Part shown: piece after piece, positions 42,706-54,606 of the stretch
How positions within the stretch are numbered: the stretch's first letter is position 1
Layout: the number at the start of each line of letters is the position of its first letter
Assembly: GCF_025024155.1 (NCBI RefSeq)
Contig: NW_026251767.1
Coordinates: forward strand, 1 to 64,000
Reading direction: 5' to 3'
DNA: 64,000 nucleotides
DNA from: Gamsiella multidivaricata
Taxonomy: Eukaryota > Mortierellomycota > Mortierellomycetes > Mortierellales > Mortierellaceae
Position numbers and translations under genes: made by a program
Notes under the pieces: generated by a model
The model's database searches: none
Seen by the model: the letters and a program-made list of their open reading frames with translations, nothing else
Told to the model about the DNA's origin: nothing

Positions 42706-43530
42706 CTATGCATCTTCTGATCCTCTTGACTTCTTGGTTGTCGCAGAAACGGAGGCCACATCATCTGAAGGCAATCCATTCCTCTTCTTGTTGGTCTGCT
42801 GCTGCTGCTGTTCCTCCTTGGGCAGTTCTAGACATGCGCCATCGACCTCACCCGGATCGGCCTCCATAAGAAGATCGACTTCATCTTTATCCTTGTTGAT
42901 CTCGTCGTCTTCGTCGTCTTCATAGATACCGCCCTTGGGTCTATATTTTAGCTCATCCAGCTCTACGTTCTGTGTGGAAGAGGAGGGGTCGATGTCCATG
43001 GCCGCAAAGGTCGAAACAGGCTCTGAAATCTGTGTGGTAGAGGGGATCGTCGTTTGTGCCCCTTCATTCGTATCCGTTGTTGCTGCTGCTGCTGCTTCCA
43101 AAGCTGATGATGAAGGCTGAGTGTCCTGCTTCTCTTGCTGTTGCTGTTGCTGTTGCTTCTGAATTTCCCGTTCCCGTAGCTGCTGCGCCTTTGTCTGGCC
43201 CTTCTTGCTGTTATTAGGCTGTCCGGGTACCTTGGTCCTCAACTTGTTCTTCGTGGCCGCTTCTTGTTCCGTATTTTCGGAAAGAACGCCCTTTTGGACT
43301 AGGCGCTCTGTTAGGCCCGTGTTGATGGACTCTTGAAGGTTCACAAGTGCTTGGGCTAGAGCTGTGAGGTATTGCTCCTTCTTGGTTTGAGAGGACACGG
43401 TTGTGTCTGAGGATACGTGAATAGGTACCTGGAAGGATAGGGCTTCTGGAGCCGTCGTGAGTTCCGTTGTGGTGGTTTCTGTGGCGGATGCGGCGCTGTA
43501 GGAAGCGGTGACGGTCGGAGTAGAGCTCAT
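42706..43530 (-). CDS. Gon7-like protein (EKC/KEOPS subunit) with low-complexity tail
   Basis: Starting at the MSSTPTVTASYSA ATG (43530) the product is 274 residues. The first 80 residues resemble the fungal Gon7 plan: an MSS...YS start, a short strand region, then a helix with TKKEQYLTALAQALVNLQES followed by INTGLTERLVQKG. Gon7 is the small stabilising subunit of the EKC/KEOPS complex that makes the tRNA t6A modification. Known Gon7 proteins are about 100-120 residues; here about 170 more follow, rich in Gln, Ser, Ala and acidic residues, ending in a basic KKSRGSEDA. The assignment rests on one helix pattern and is tentative. It shares a 237-bp divergent promoter with deoxyhypusine synthase. 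Confidence 0.45.
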   Translation of the reverse strand: MSSTPTVTASYSAASATETTTTELTTAPEALSFQVPIHVSSDTTVSSQTKKEQYLTALAQALVNLQESINTGLTERLVQKGVLSENTEQEAATKNKLRTKVPGQPNNSKKGQTKAQQLREREIQKQQQQQQQEKQDTQPSSSALEAAAAATTDTNEGAQTTIPSTTQISEPVSTFAAMDIDPSSSTQNVELDELKYRPKGGIYEDDEDDEINKDKDEVDLLMEADPGEVDGACLELPKEEQQQQQTNKKRNGLPSDDVASVSATTKKSRGSEDA

Positions 43531-43767
43531 GACGCAGATTCGGGATGTGTGTGTGTCCGTGTGTGTGTGTGTGGCGATGGAGAGAGAGGGATCTTTGAAT
43601 GCCATCACTGCGCGTTTCCTGGTGACGGTTGTTATCTGTGCTGGTTGCTGGTTTGCCTCTCTGGTTAAATAAAAGCCACCAGGGGCTCACGGACCACATT
43701 TGGTTTTTTCTTTTCCCCTTACCCCTGAAAACCTTCGCTTTCATCAACCCATCAAACGAAATCAGCC

Positions 43768-44575
43768 ATGTCAGCTTCAGGACCAGGACAGGAGGCTCTC
43801 CGCGAGGCAGCCCAGGCAGCGGTGTTCGTCCACTCTACAGAGATGCCCAAGGACTCGATCGTGATCAAAGGCCCAGATTTCAACCAGACCGTGACCTTGG
43901 ACTCCTTACTTTCGACCTTTATCCACTCTGGCTTCCAGGCCTCGGCCATTGGTCGTGCTATCGAGATTATTAATGAGATGCGTCAATGGCGTCTTTCGGA
44001 TGAGCCTCTCCCACTTCCCACTGCTGAGGACCCCATCGTCGATCCTGAACTGCTGGACCCCGAGTATCGCAAGTCCGTGAAATGCAAGATCTTTCTGGGG
44101 TACACTTCGAATTTAGTTTCGTCCGGTGTTCGTGAGGTGATCCGGTTCTTGGTCCAACACAAACTTGTTGACTGTTTGGTTTCGTCCGCCGGCGGAGTCG
44201 AGGAGGATTTTATCAAGTGCTTGGCTCCGACATACTTGGGAGAGTTCTCGCTGGATGGCAGTAAGTTGAGAAAGAGTGGATTGAACAGGATTGGGAACTT
44301 GTTGGTTCCGAATGATAACTACTGCAAGTTTGAGGATTGGGTCATGCCAATCCTGGATAAGATGTTGGAGGAGCAGAAGGACGAGACGATTAAAGCCCAT
44401 TGGGCACCGAGTAGTGTCATCAGCAGGTTGGGTAAGGAAATCGCACATGAGGAGTCGATCTACTATTGGGCCTATAAGGTATGTGCTTTTGCTCTTCAGG
44501 GCTGTTGAAACGAGAAGGGGAAGGGTACTTTTTATTGATGTGGATCCGATTTTCAGAATTAAATAATCTAACGTC

Positions 44576-44612
<37 letters not shown>

Positions 44613-45141
44613 CTAGAACGACATTCCAGTGTTCTGCCCAGCGTTGACGGACGGTTCTTTGGGCGATATGATCTACTTTCACTCGTATAAGAACCCCGGT
44701 TTGATCATCGATATCGTCTCGGATATCCGCGCTATGAACAACCAGGCCGTGTTCGCCAAGAAGACTGGAGTCATCATCCTCGGCGGTGGAGTTGTTAAGC
44801 ATCATATCTGCAACGCCAATCTCATGGTAAGCGCATCGCGCTTCTTGTCTAATTGACTTTTTCATCATCGTATTTCTAATTGCATTTTTTTCTTCGTCTT
44901 TATTTACTGTCCACATGGTCAATAGCGCAATGGTGCAGATTTTGCGGTGTTCATCAACACAGGCCAGGAGTTTGACGGAAGTGATGCAGGAGCTCGACCG
45001 GACGAGGCAGTTTCGTGGGGCAAGATTCGTATGGATGGAAAATCCGTCAAGGTCTACACGGATGCGACAATCGCCTTCCCTCTAATCGTCTCGCAGACCT
45101 TTGCCAAGGAGTTTCAAAAGATTGATGAAAAGTTTTCATAG
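43768..45141 (+). CDS. DYS1: Deoxyhypusine synthase
   Basis: Exons 43768-44478, 44617-44826 and 44926-45141 join in phase 0 and give 378 residues. Family motifs are clear: [36 protein letters not shown]-like [70 protein letters not shown], and SWGKI with the catalytic lysine. The enzyme transfers the aminobutyl group of spermidine to one lysine of eIF5A, the first step of hypusine formation, in the cytosol. Intron 1 ends in an unusually long unbroken T tract of about 33 bases just before the acceptor. Confidence 0.94.
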
Positions 45142-46448
45142 AGACATGTAAAGGCTTGAGGCCGAAAAATAATAAATCAATGTATATTTCTATCTAAAGA
45201 GCCTTTCTATGTTTTAGTCCGTTCCCCTCAGCTCGAACGGTAAAAAAGGCGCTATGTTCAGCTATAGTGCACACTTTCTGAATCGGAGATTGATGCCTTG
45301 TGATTTCTTTTTTTCAATCGTGAAAGCCGTTCAATCGTGAGATAAAAGTCGCGCTTCTTAGACAGCACTCTTTATCATCTTGTATAGGTATATAAACTAC
45401 TCTGGAAGCCTTTGCAGCTTTTTTGCCCTGTTACCTTCCTTCACAACTGCCTACTCGACAATGAAACCCTTCCTGCGCATTCGAATCCTGGTCGTCCTAG
45501 CCATCAGTCCCGCGCTTCTTTGCTCAACTAATCTCAATGGTACTGCCCTGATCAAAAATGCCTTCCTGCCCTATCGCCATAGACGCTGTTCATTCATATT
45601 TTCGTAAATCTTGCGCATACTTTCTCCGGAGGATGAGTTTGCCCAGGCCGAAAAGGTATATCTGAATCTTTCAAGGGATAGAACTGTCACCATGCCCGTC
45701 GAGCGGACAGTGCCGTGCGATCTTTGGTAAGAGAGGAGATTGGGGATAAAGCTTCCAAACTACCGTGAATAAAGGTACCGGTGGAACATTCAAACACAAA
45801 TACGCTGTTGAAGGCAAGGATACAAGGTGGCGCTTACTGCGGATGAGCTACAGGCCAAACTTTGGGGAGAAGCAGTTTCAGGTTCTGGAGGATCATATTC
45901 CGAAAAAGATCAACAGAGTGGTGCCATTACCTTGTTTATTTGGATGCTATTCAGAGTACACTGGCATTACGTGAACGTTAATCGCGGTGCAGAAGAGGAA
46001 GGCCTCGTATGCTTTTTGTTGTAATTCTTTAATGCAAATGCGCGAAGATGTAACGCGCGACCTATATTACTTCTGATTTGCATTTTAAATAGAAAAGCTA
46101 CACTTTACCACGAGCGCCAAATTCCATTTCCTGGTGGACAAAAGATCTTGAGGGGCAGTTATTTGCACAGCATGTTTTATTCAGATCCACCTTTAAGGCA
46201 AACCAAGCATCTTGTGCATGTACTAGGCTATGTCGAACCTCTATGCGATTGCTATTACCAGTGGTTGTACAAAACATGGCGAAGCACCAAAAACGAGAGG
46301 CGATGCAGATGGGGGCGAGGTTGGAGATTTGGACCGATTTAGACATGTCTTTTGCTCTTTCGCATCTCTTCTTCTTTAGATTCTTCTTCAGTCGCCTCCT
46401 ATACCATCACTCTTTTCGACTGCCATTTCGCTTCAGGAACAGTAAGAT
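45142..46448. other. Stretch with one possible small secreted-protein exon
   Basis: A TATA element GTATATAAA at 45388-45396 lies 65 nt before an ATG at 45461. That ATG opens a signal-peptide-like reading frame (MKPFLRIRILVVLAISPALL, then CSTNLNG) running to 45607. A GTACTG donor-like site follows CTCAATG, but I cannot find a convincing next exon. Other short ORFs up to 46440 look like chance or debris. Confidence 0.3.
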
Positions 46449-49400
46449 ATGACAACCCCCACCAAGAATGAGAAGCATGTCCAACAGTTCAGGGCCCGGT
46501 CGGCGTGCAAGACCACCAATATCCCCACCCAACTGGATATCAAGTCTGGACAGCGCTTTGTACTATGGAAAAGCGTCCTTCTGATTTTCAAAGATGCTGA
46601 ATATGTCATGGATGGCGACGACCTTGTTCAGTTTATGATGGACGAAAACTACGAAGAGTAAGCCCAGGAACTAAAGGAAGGAAAATAGATGGCGGCTGCA
46701 ATTGTAGCTGGCCGGTATCTGGCATGCATTTGCTGCTCATTGTTGCCATAGTCTTGTTCCTCTGAGGATTTGTCACCAACTAGGCGTCGTTCTTGATGTG
46801 GTCACGAAGAGCGCCGATAAGAGTGCACCTGCACCGTTAGAGACCTCTTCTCCCTCGCAAGATATTGTGGGATACATATCCCCTGTAAGCGAGGGCTCGA
46901 TCGATATAGCCGTGGAATTACATGGGTCTACCGACCTCTTCATCACAGTCAAAGACATCACAACCAGAACCCTTACCGTCCAGTCCGCTGAAAGGGCCGT
47001 AACAACACAGCAGTCTCTCCAAGAGTACTTCCAGCTCTATCAGTCCTATGTCGAAGCCAGCACCACTGGCCAGCCAATCCAGGCAGCGAGCATCAAGAAC
47101 ACAATGGAACAGCGGTTCGGCCTCCTGGATACACAGCTGCAGTCCAGTGACATCTTCCAGGTCTACACTCTGCAGATCCAGCAACAAATCCTCAACCAAC
47201 TGGCGCTCCTCCAGAACCAGGTCCAGGCGGTACGGACACAAACATACGAGCTTTCCCAGTACCCGATCCCTCGACTGTTCATCGTCCTTCCGAAACCTAT
47301 GCGACGCAGAGACAAGCTTAGCAAACCCTTCACCAAGCAGTTCCGCTTGTTCTTCCTGTGCGAGTGCGGTAAGCATACCATGACAGAAGGAAGCACGATC
47401 CCACACGAGATGCATCTAGCCAAGCACAAGGGATACGACATCGATGAGCCGAGCGAATCCTTTGAGAGATACGGATCCCATGTCCTGACGACCATGAGGC
47501 TGCTCAAGTATGGGTACACTATTGCTGACGCCGTTGTGCCACCTCTCGCCTTGTTCAACCTTGCAGACGGGATTGAGACTGTCAGCAAGAGACTCAATGT
47601 GGACACGAGTAGCATTGCACCTCTGGTAGACGAGTCTATCAGGCATATCGAGAGTCTACAGGGGAATGGAGGAAACCCTGGCGTAGCATCCAGTTCGATG
47701 GGCCTGAATGCAGTCGAGGCGCTCGAGGGAGCAGATCTGAGGCAGCTGGAGTCGTTTTTGCGGGCCAGCGACAAGGGCCGCGACCTCGGCAACCTGTACC
47801 AAGTGGTCACAGCTTATGGACATGTCAAGTGGGTCTGCTTGGACCACTACCGTAGCAACTACCGGGAGTCAGCAATGCAGCATTTCAGGGACGTCGTTAA
47901 GGCCAATAGCGGACATTATTTCGCTGATTGTGTTAACATCGAATTTGGGTCCAGTATTGTCGCCAAGCAGTTTTACGAGGCGCTTGTTAGGCCTCGCGGC
48001 ATTCAGTACCTCGATCTTCGCTTGACGTGGGATGTCACATTTGACGAACTTCGGGCTCTCGAGGCTGCTATTAGTCGAAGCAACATTACCAGCTTGCATG
48101 TACACCTCGTAGAAGCCAAGGAACCGCTGCTCGACGTCATCAATCGCGGTCGTCGCTATGACCCACTCATACACTTGATGGCTAACGGACGGATCCAGAA
48201 CATGGCGATCAAAACGAACAATAACGTATACCAATTCATCAGCAATTCCTCGTTCATAATGGCTTCGCACCTCCGAAGTCTCAGTATCACATCAGAGTCA
48301 AGATCTCCCAAAGGTCCGCCAAGATCGATCCTTAGAGTCATTCTCAAGCACTGTCCTTCGCTTCAGGAACTTGGACTAGCCACCAACGATATGCACAGCA
48401 CCTTTGAGGACTTTACCAGCAGGACGTACGAGTATCCATATCTCAAGAATCTGACCCTGCATTGAGATCGGCATAATATCTTTGCAGGACTATCTGGCAG
48501 TGTGATCCAGACTGTGGAGCTTAGTACTGAGGACCTTAAAGGTTTCGCGTTTGATGAGAGTGAGGTTCTTAGAGCAGGCTACTTAACAGAGCTCACCACG
48601 ATAGATACCACAGAAGGCAGAAATAACCCTGTACTGATGGATATCCTTTGCAATAATCCCAAGCTCTCGGCTGTCATGATCCATTGTCCTCCCAGGCGAA
48701 CGTGTGCCATCGTCAATGCACTCGCACTCGCCAGGAACGCTATCGTAACAAAAGGTGGATCATCTGCACTACAACATGTCAACGTCCAGTGAGCGGATTT
48801 AGTATTCAATAACGACCGGGTTGATTCGGATTCCATCGCCATATCCCTGAACTTTCCAGATGGCGCCGCGCTGGACATCTTACCCATCAACATCACATAT
48901 GACGAGCATGGCTCAAATGATGACTGGGAGCAATTTCCTGAGGAGGAATGCGAGGTGTTTTTTGAGATACTGAGTCAACAAAGATGGTATTTGGACGTGC
49001 TACAAGTACACTATACATTCAGCGACGACATGGCAATTATTCTGGACAAGGTCACTGAAGAGCGCGGCTCAAGGATCACGTCGCTGAAGCTGAATACATC
49101 TTCACTGACAGCTGCTGGAATCGAATGCATGTGTCGAGTCATTGATCGGTCTCGGGATCTGTCACAGCTCACTTTCGCTTTTGAAGGTATGGGTGAGGAA
49201 GATGGGAAGGAATGGATGGTGCTGCTGTTTGGCCGATATGGGAAAAGATTGAACGGCTTGAGATTGGGCACGCTATTGTTTGAGAACTGGATCCCATTAG
49301 TCGAAGAGCAGTGTCCGAGCAGGTGGGATCTTTCCGAGCTGGAGTCATTTGAATTGAACAGGCATCTCGTAGATGACCCCCATAAATACACTCAATGGAT

Positions 49401-49863
49401 TGCAGCTATGGTCTCCGCCCCACCTCAGCAATCCGCCTCCTCGCTGCCTTGTCGGTCACTTAACTCAGTCCAAGAGGACTCAAGCACCGCTAGCGATGTA
49501 TCGAGCCTCAGCAGCTTGACTTCTTCATCCGGAACTCCCTATTTGTGGAGGCCTCTGAGCCGCATCCGACTGAACGGCATTAGGCTCCAGCACCAGGACT
49601 GGACAACAGTGATCAAGGCGCTTGATTTCACGGCTTTGGAAATTTTGGATCTTACTTTTACCAACTTTGATGAGGAAGAGCTTCAGGTCTTGGTAGATTG
49701 TGTTCCTGAGGAGAGCAATAGGGCTATGCCTTTAACCACATCTCTTCAAATGACCCCTATATTTTATAATGCTGCAATATTGCGATTGGTAGCAGCGCTC
49801 AAGAAGAAAGCGCCCTACGCCAGAATTTTTGATATCGATATGATACAACGGCATTTACAATAA
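46449..49863 (+). pseudogene. Long repeat protein with conserved N-terminal exon, two in-frame UGA codons
   Basis: Exon 1 (46449-46657) and exon 2 (46752-49863) join in phase 2 across a 94-nt intron, giving a frame of 1,107 codons. Residues 40-90 (GQRFVLWKSVLLIFKDAEYV, then LVPLRICHQLGVVLDVV) match the relic at 18.3 kb. A Gln-rich helical region, then FLCECGKHTM...HLAKHKGYDI and YGSHVLTTMRLLKYG, precede Leu-rich repeat-like segments to the end (ITSLKLNTSSLTAAGIECM, EILDLTFTNFDEEELQVLVD). I recall this layout from a large Mortierella family, from memory only. TGA codons at 48463-48465 and 48790-48792 interrupt the frame, which otherwise continues without shifts. Both could arise from CGA to TGA, as in early decay. 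Confidence 0.7.
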
Positions 49864-50988
49864 ACACCTGGCATACGGACACATCGAAGCAAAAAAAGTC
49901 CGCGATCCTTCGACAGCTGCCGAGTCTCTTCATTACATGGTTTCATATGATGGATATATCCTATTGCGACGCTTATCATGAATGTAGAGTAATATCTGGT
50001 ATGGCTATGCACTTGAGTAGCTTGGATTTACGCCGCCTGAAGGATACGTTCATTCTTGATTTGGTTCGAGCTGAGTACAGATAAGCCGTGCGACCAATTT
50101 CTGTAGTGTATCTCGGAACGTTATGCAAACATATCTGCTGAGCGCAGTAAATATTTCAGGTGATTTATTCTGCTGATGGTTGCCAAGCAAAAAAAAAAAA
50201 AAAGGCAAAGTCGAAGGTTTGAACATACTCAATCCCTCACTCCTCTCCTCCTCTTCCATTACCTTCTTCAGCTACTATCTCGCCTCTGAGGCAGCGCATT
50301 CGATAGTTTGGTGCTCGGCCGACAGGCGACACTGGCAGTTACGTCTAACTGGATGTTGAGTCTGACATCGAGTGCCATTGGCATTCGCTTGATATAGGCA
50401 GGACAACTACGTGGATACTACGGGTATTCGAGGATTCTGACGAGCGCGACTACACATTGATGGCAGATAAGATGAAAAAGCCGGCATCAGATGAGAGAAA
50501 GAATGAGAGAAAGAATGAGGCCGTAAAATGGAGGGTATGTTATTGGGACAAGTGCGTTTGCGTTTACGAGTGACACAGAAGGGCATTGGTTTCAAGTGCT
50601 TCGCCCAGATGGCTTGACCGCAGATTATTGGCTGGGACAATTGGAATGCAGACGTAGCCGATTGGAATGGTGTCAGGGATTGTCTTGATGCTCAGTGGTC
50701 CCTATTGTTCGCTTAGGATAGAAGACGGGGATCCAAGGGGGGGTCGTGCGAATGATGTGCCCCTTTCTCGGGGGTCTGACTTACCAGCTTCCTTTACAAA
50801 ATGGGCCTCCTGGATGGGCCTCCTGCAGTAACGCTCATCAACTCATTAAGCAAAGCGAAAAGGCTCTCATTCTCGACGCGTTAAAATGATTACCTTGGCT
50901 GATATAAAACCACATTGCGCATCCACATCCCTCCTCGACCAGTCCTCTCTTCTCATCCATCACCTTTCGCCATACTTCTGAAAAAAAA
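49864..50988. other. Intergenic stretch with promoter of the next gene
   Basis: No gene is seen. GATATAAAAC at 50901-50910 lies about 80 nt before the ATG at 50989. Confidence 0.45.
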
Positions 50989-51276
50989 ATGTTCTTCCGC
51001 AACCACACTTTGACCTTCCTTCTTGCCAGCTTCTTGGTCGTCTGCTCATCCTTCGTGGCAGATGCCGCTCCAGTCCCACTATCGTACACCCCACCCCAGG
51101 ATCACGACGCCTCAGCATCTCCTTGCCATCACTGTGGCGTGCCTTATGCGCTCACACATAACCCAGGGAATATCCCAAGGTCCTACAGCGGTTACAATGG
51201 GAAATATAGAAACTCGGCTACTAGTGGACATGCGACCTTGCCTGTCGAACCCGTTAAACCGAGCCATTTACAGTGA
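50989..51276 (+). CDS. Small secreted protein
   Basis: A 95-residue single-exon ORF 80 nt below a TATA box. Residues 1-26 are a strong signal peptide (FRNHTLTFLLASFLVVCSSF, cleaved near ADA|APVP). The mature 69 residues are polar, Pro/Ser/His/Tyr-rich, with one CHHCG motif supplying the only two cysteines, and Gly/Asn/Tyr repeats (SYSGYNGKYRN). There is no membrane segment or dibasic KR site. The size and composition fit a secreted effector-like or wall-associated peptide. The mature part has no match I know. A downstream exon is possible but none is needed. Confidence 0.65.
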   Translation: MFFRNHTLTFLLASFLVVCSSFVADAAPVPLSYTPPQDHDASASPCHHCGVPYALTHNPGNIPRSYSGYNGKYRNSATSGHATLPVEPVKPSHLQ

Positions 51277-51653
51277 GATTAAGAGGCCGTATTATACAGC
51301 TAATACGGACCCCCGTGATATCTTGTCAATAAATACTTCTTCAGACTCAACAACATACCCAACGTTGATGTCTTTTCTTCCTTCACACAGTATTTCGGAA
51401 GGTGTTTCTTTCCTTTTTTTTCACAATATTTCGAGCAATACATTCTGCAGTGTCAGGCGAAATCGTTTCATGACTCATGTGTATAAATTCTATCATCCGC
51501 TGATCTTTCTATATCCGTCAATGGTAAATCGTTCTTTGTGCGGTTTAGAGCAGAGGGGAGAGTAGGGTGGGATTGGGCGTAGACCCCAGGGGACTCGCCG
51601 TCTAATATCCTTCAGCGAATCCGCTCGCTGTTCATAAATAACATCTGATGTCT

Positions 51654-52677
51654 CTAAGCACGGGCACCACGCTTGGCAACCATGACCTCATCCGAAGCAT
51701 CGACGCCCAAGGCCTCCAAAAGTCCATCGTGAGGATAGCTGCGACGCTCAAAGTGAGGCTCGGGCTGGGTCTCTGAGAGCAGGTATCCGAATCCAAGGAA
51801 TGCGACAGCAGCAGCGGCGAGACGCTTGACACCGAGAGAAGCAGGGAAGGCCCAGACGTCAGGGGAAAAGATATTCAGGACCTCATCTTCTTCGGGGACC
51901 TAGAAATGGATCATGGAGCAGTAGATAAAGAATGAGTGTGAAATTCTTGTTGACAATGTAAATTCCTGACATGGTGGTTTGATCCGAGTCCTTGATGTTG
52001 GGAAAATGGCGGGTCAATTGGTATTGCTGGACTGAATATCGCGCTTGGTTGATGGCGCCCATACACATCTGTTTCAATCAGCCCTTTATTTCGTTGGAAA
52101 ACATGGGTGGTGTGGGCTGTATCCCCCTGATAATCAGAATGCCAGTGCCGCCCTGTCAGTCGTCCGTGTTCTATTGACTCCTGCAAAAGATCCACAGCAT
52201 GCTCGGTTGTGACCTTGCAGTGTTCCAGTAAGATCCAGCTATCCCGCATCGATTGGTCAATCTCTTTATGCCTCTACGAGATATTCCTGATTCTGCAAAG
52301 ATGCTGCCGCCTAAAGCGACCTAATTCCTGAGAAGACAACTTCCGAGATCAGCGATCGAATACATCGGACGTACAGTTTCACCAAAGTTGCGACGATCCT
52401 GACGATCCCAGTATCCGGCCGAAGGGTTGCCATCGCGCCACTGCTGATTGTACATTGGCAGGTTGGGGTACGATCCAATCTGGGTATCGCCCGTGATTTT
52501 GTCGCCAGGCAGGAAACTGGTCGCATCACCAGGGATGGCTGGGTCGGCTTTGTTGCCGGCATGGCCGTTTAGGTTCACGGTGTGGGCGGCACGGATCTGG
52601 GTGAATGGAGCAGAGGCGGTGCTGTTTTTCGAAGCAGCAGCGACAGCGCGAGCTACAGGTCGTGAAGCGCGCAACAT
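51654..52677 (-). CDS. NADH:ubiquinone oxidoreductase subunit, NDUFB8-like
   Basis: Exons 52375-52677 and 51654-51899 join in phase 0 and give 182 residues, close to NDUFB8 (about 186). The N-terminus is a mitochondrial presequence (MLRASRPVARAVAAASKNST). The middle has GSYPNLPMYNQQWRDGNPSA and YWDRQDRRNFGETV, matching the YP.LP..S...RDP...WD....R.N.GE pattern of NDUFB8. One membrane helix follows (RLAAAAVAFLGFGYLLSE) and then a Pro/Tyr-rich tail. It is an accessory subunit of the membrane arm of complex I in the inner mitochondrial membrane. It shares a 186-bp divergent promoter with the ERCC1 gene. Confidence 0.72.
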
Positions 52678-52863
52678 GGTTGTGAAGGTGTATAGAGGTG
52701 GGAGGTGTTCGATGTGAAAGGTTTGATGATCCCAGAATCGAACCTCACTGCTGGCTGCCGCCGGACCCCGAGGTCCGAAGCTTCAAGCCCCTTAAAATAG
52801 ATACTCGCAAAAAAAGGTGCAGACTCGAACTTTACTGAGTAGAATCCTCTTCTGCATTTGAAC

Positions 52864-54415
52864 ATGAACGAAGACACGACCAATCCCAATGGCCCTGCGA
52901 AGCCTGCGAACCCCTTTCGAATGCCCTCACGGCAGGAAATGGAAGAGCGGCGGAGACAGCTCGAGGCCAACAGCAAACCAGCGCTGCATTTCAAACCAAA
53001 GGGCATCACTTTGGACAAGGATAACGCCAACCCCGCTCAGTCAACCGCGAACGCCACCAGTTCTGAAAGTTTATTCGACGGGAGTAGCGATAATTTGAAC
53101 GATACTCGAACAGCTTTGAATGGCACCACTCAGAATTTTGGCGGAGTGACTTCAGCTACACCGATTATTATGAGTTCAAGGCAACATTATCAGCAGCAGC
53201 AACAACATCAGCAACAGCAGAAGCAAGAACTCAATCAAAAGCCAGCGCAAAGCAATCCTGTTTCTCTAGATGACGACTTTGGTTTCGACGATGATCTTGG
53301 AGACATTATTTTGGATGACGACCTATTCGACATCGAAGACCCACCAAGTAAACCGCAGGAGACAACTACAGCAGCACAGTCATCAACATTAGGGTCTGGA
53401 TCAGGGATATCTGCAACTGGAACTGGGAATGGTACCAAGGTTGACTCTGCAGCAGCCGTGGTGGTACCTCCACCCTTCATTCCAAAATCAAAGACCACTA
53501 TTGTCGTTAAGTCATCCCAACGTGGAAACCCCTTGCTTCAGTTCATCAGGAATGTACCGTACGAATACGGCGACATAGTTCCGGATTTCGTCGTAGGCTT
53601 GACATCGTGCATCATTTTTCTGAGGTATGGAGGTTTCGGATGTGTCATAGGAAGCATTCCTTTCTGATATACAGGATATGATCGTAAGATGGAGCGCTAA
53701 TGTCTATGTTCATCTTGGTTATTCTTTACGTGCGCTAGTATTCGATACCATCGTCTGCATCCAGAGTATATTTTTAGCCGGATAGCTGCCCTCGGAAAGA
53801 GCTTTGTCCTCCGCGTCCTGTTGATCCTCGTCGATGTGGTGCGTGATGAAACAAATCGCCATCTTGTGCCTGATTATCTAGCGACGAACGTCAAAATAAT
53901 GTATCATATCAAATACCATTTATCATCATAGGACACGCACCAGCAGGCGATTCGCGAGTTGACAAGAGTGGCACTGGTGAACGATTTCACGGTTATCTGC
54001 GCATGGAGTAATGAAGAGGCAGCCCGTTACATCGAGACATACAAGGCATATGAGAACAAGGCGCCTGATGCGATCAAGGAACGAGTCGACAATGATTATC
54101 TCTCGAAACTGACGGATAGCTTGACCCAGATCCAGTCCGTCAATAAAACGGATGTTATTACGCTATCATCGACCTTTGGCGTAAGTTCATTCCTTTGCGT
54201 TTGCAGTAACTAAACGACCACATGGCATACCGTATACTAAATCGTTTGCACCATCTTGATGTTTGTAATAGTCTTTCAAGAACATCATGAACGCCTCTGC
54301 GGAGGACTTGGCAATATTGCCAGGTTTTGGAGAGCGAAAATTGAAGCGGCTAATGGAAGCGTTTGATCAGCCATTCGCAATTGATCCCAAGAAGAGGCGC
54401 CAACGGCGCGGATAG
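52864..54415 (+). CDS. RAD10: DNA repair endonuclease subunit ERCC1/Rad10
   Basis: Exons 52864-53624, 53739-53838, 53932-54180 and 54272-54415 give 417 residues. A long disordered N-terminus (Gln-rich [13 protein letters not shown] and acidic [12 protein letters not shown]) precedes the ERCC1 central domain: [20 protein letters not shown], the [10 protein letters not shown] motif, and [22 protein letters not shown]-terminal helix-hairpin-helix pair follows ([36 protein letters not shown]). With XPF/Rad1 it forms the structure-specific nuclease that makes the 5' incision in nucleotide excision repair and cuts crosslinks and single-strand-annealing flaps. The first-intron join reproduces the FLS.RYH sequence of animal ERCC1. 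It converges with the mutase gene. Confidence 0.92.
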
Positions 54416-54606
54416 ATATATTATCCGCCTATACTTGTACACACACACATACGCAAATCAACATAATAAACAAATTCATTCATCTGTAACCTGGCGCCAT
54501 TTGTTTCCATGCACTATGGTTGATCTTTCATTATTTTTATCTCTATGGGGTAGAAGATTTTGTTGTTAATTTCACCCTGCTGTCGAACATCCTGCTTTGG
54601 AAGGTC

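Noticed and set aside
48788..48862. Possible intron (GTGAGC ... TTCCAG) that would remove the second in-frame TGA of the repeat-protein gene
   Set aside because: The donor is phase 2 but the acceptor leaves the downstream frame wrong, whereas the unspliced frame continues with family-like sequence.
52727..52745. GGTTCGATTCTGG on the minus strand, resembling a tRNA T-arm (B box)
   Set aside because: The flanking sequence does not form the acceptor stem, D-arm or a pairing T-stem; it lies in the NDUFB8-like 5' leader.
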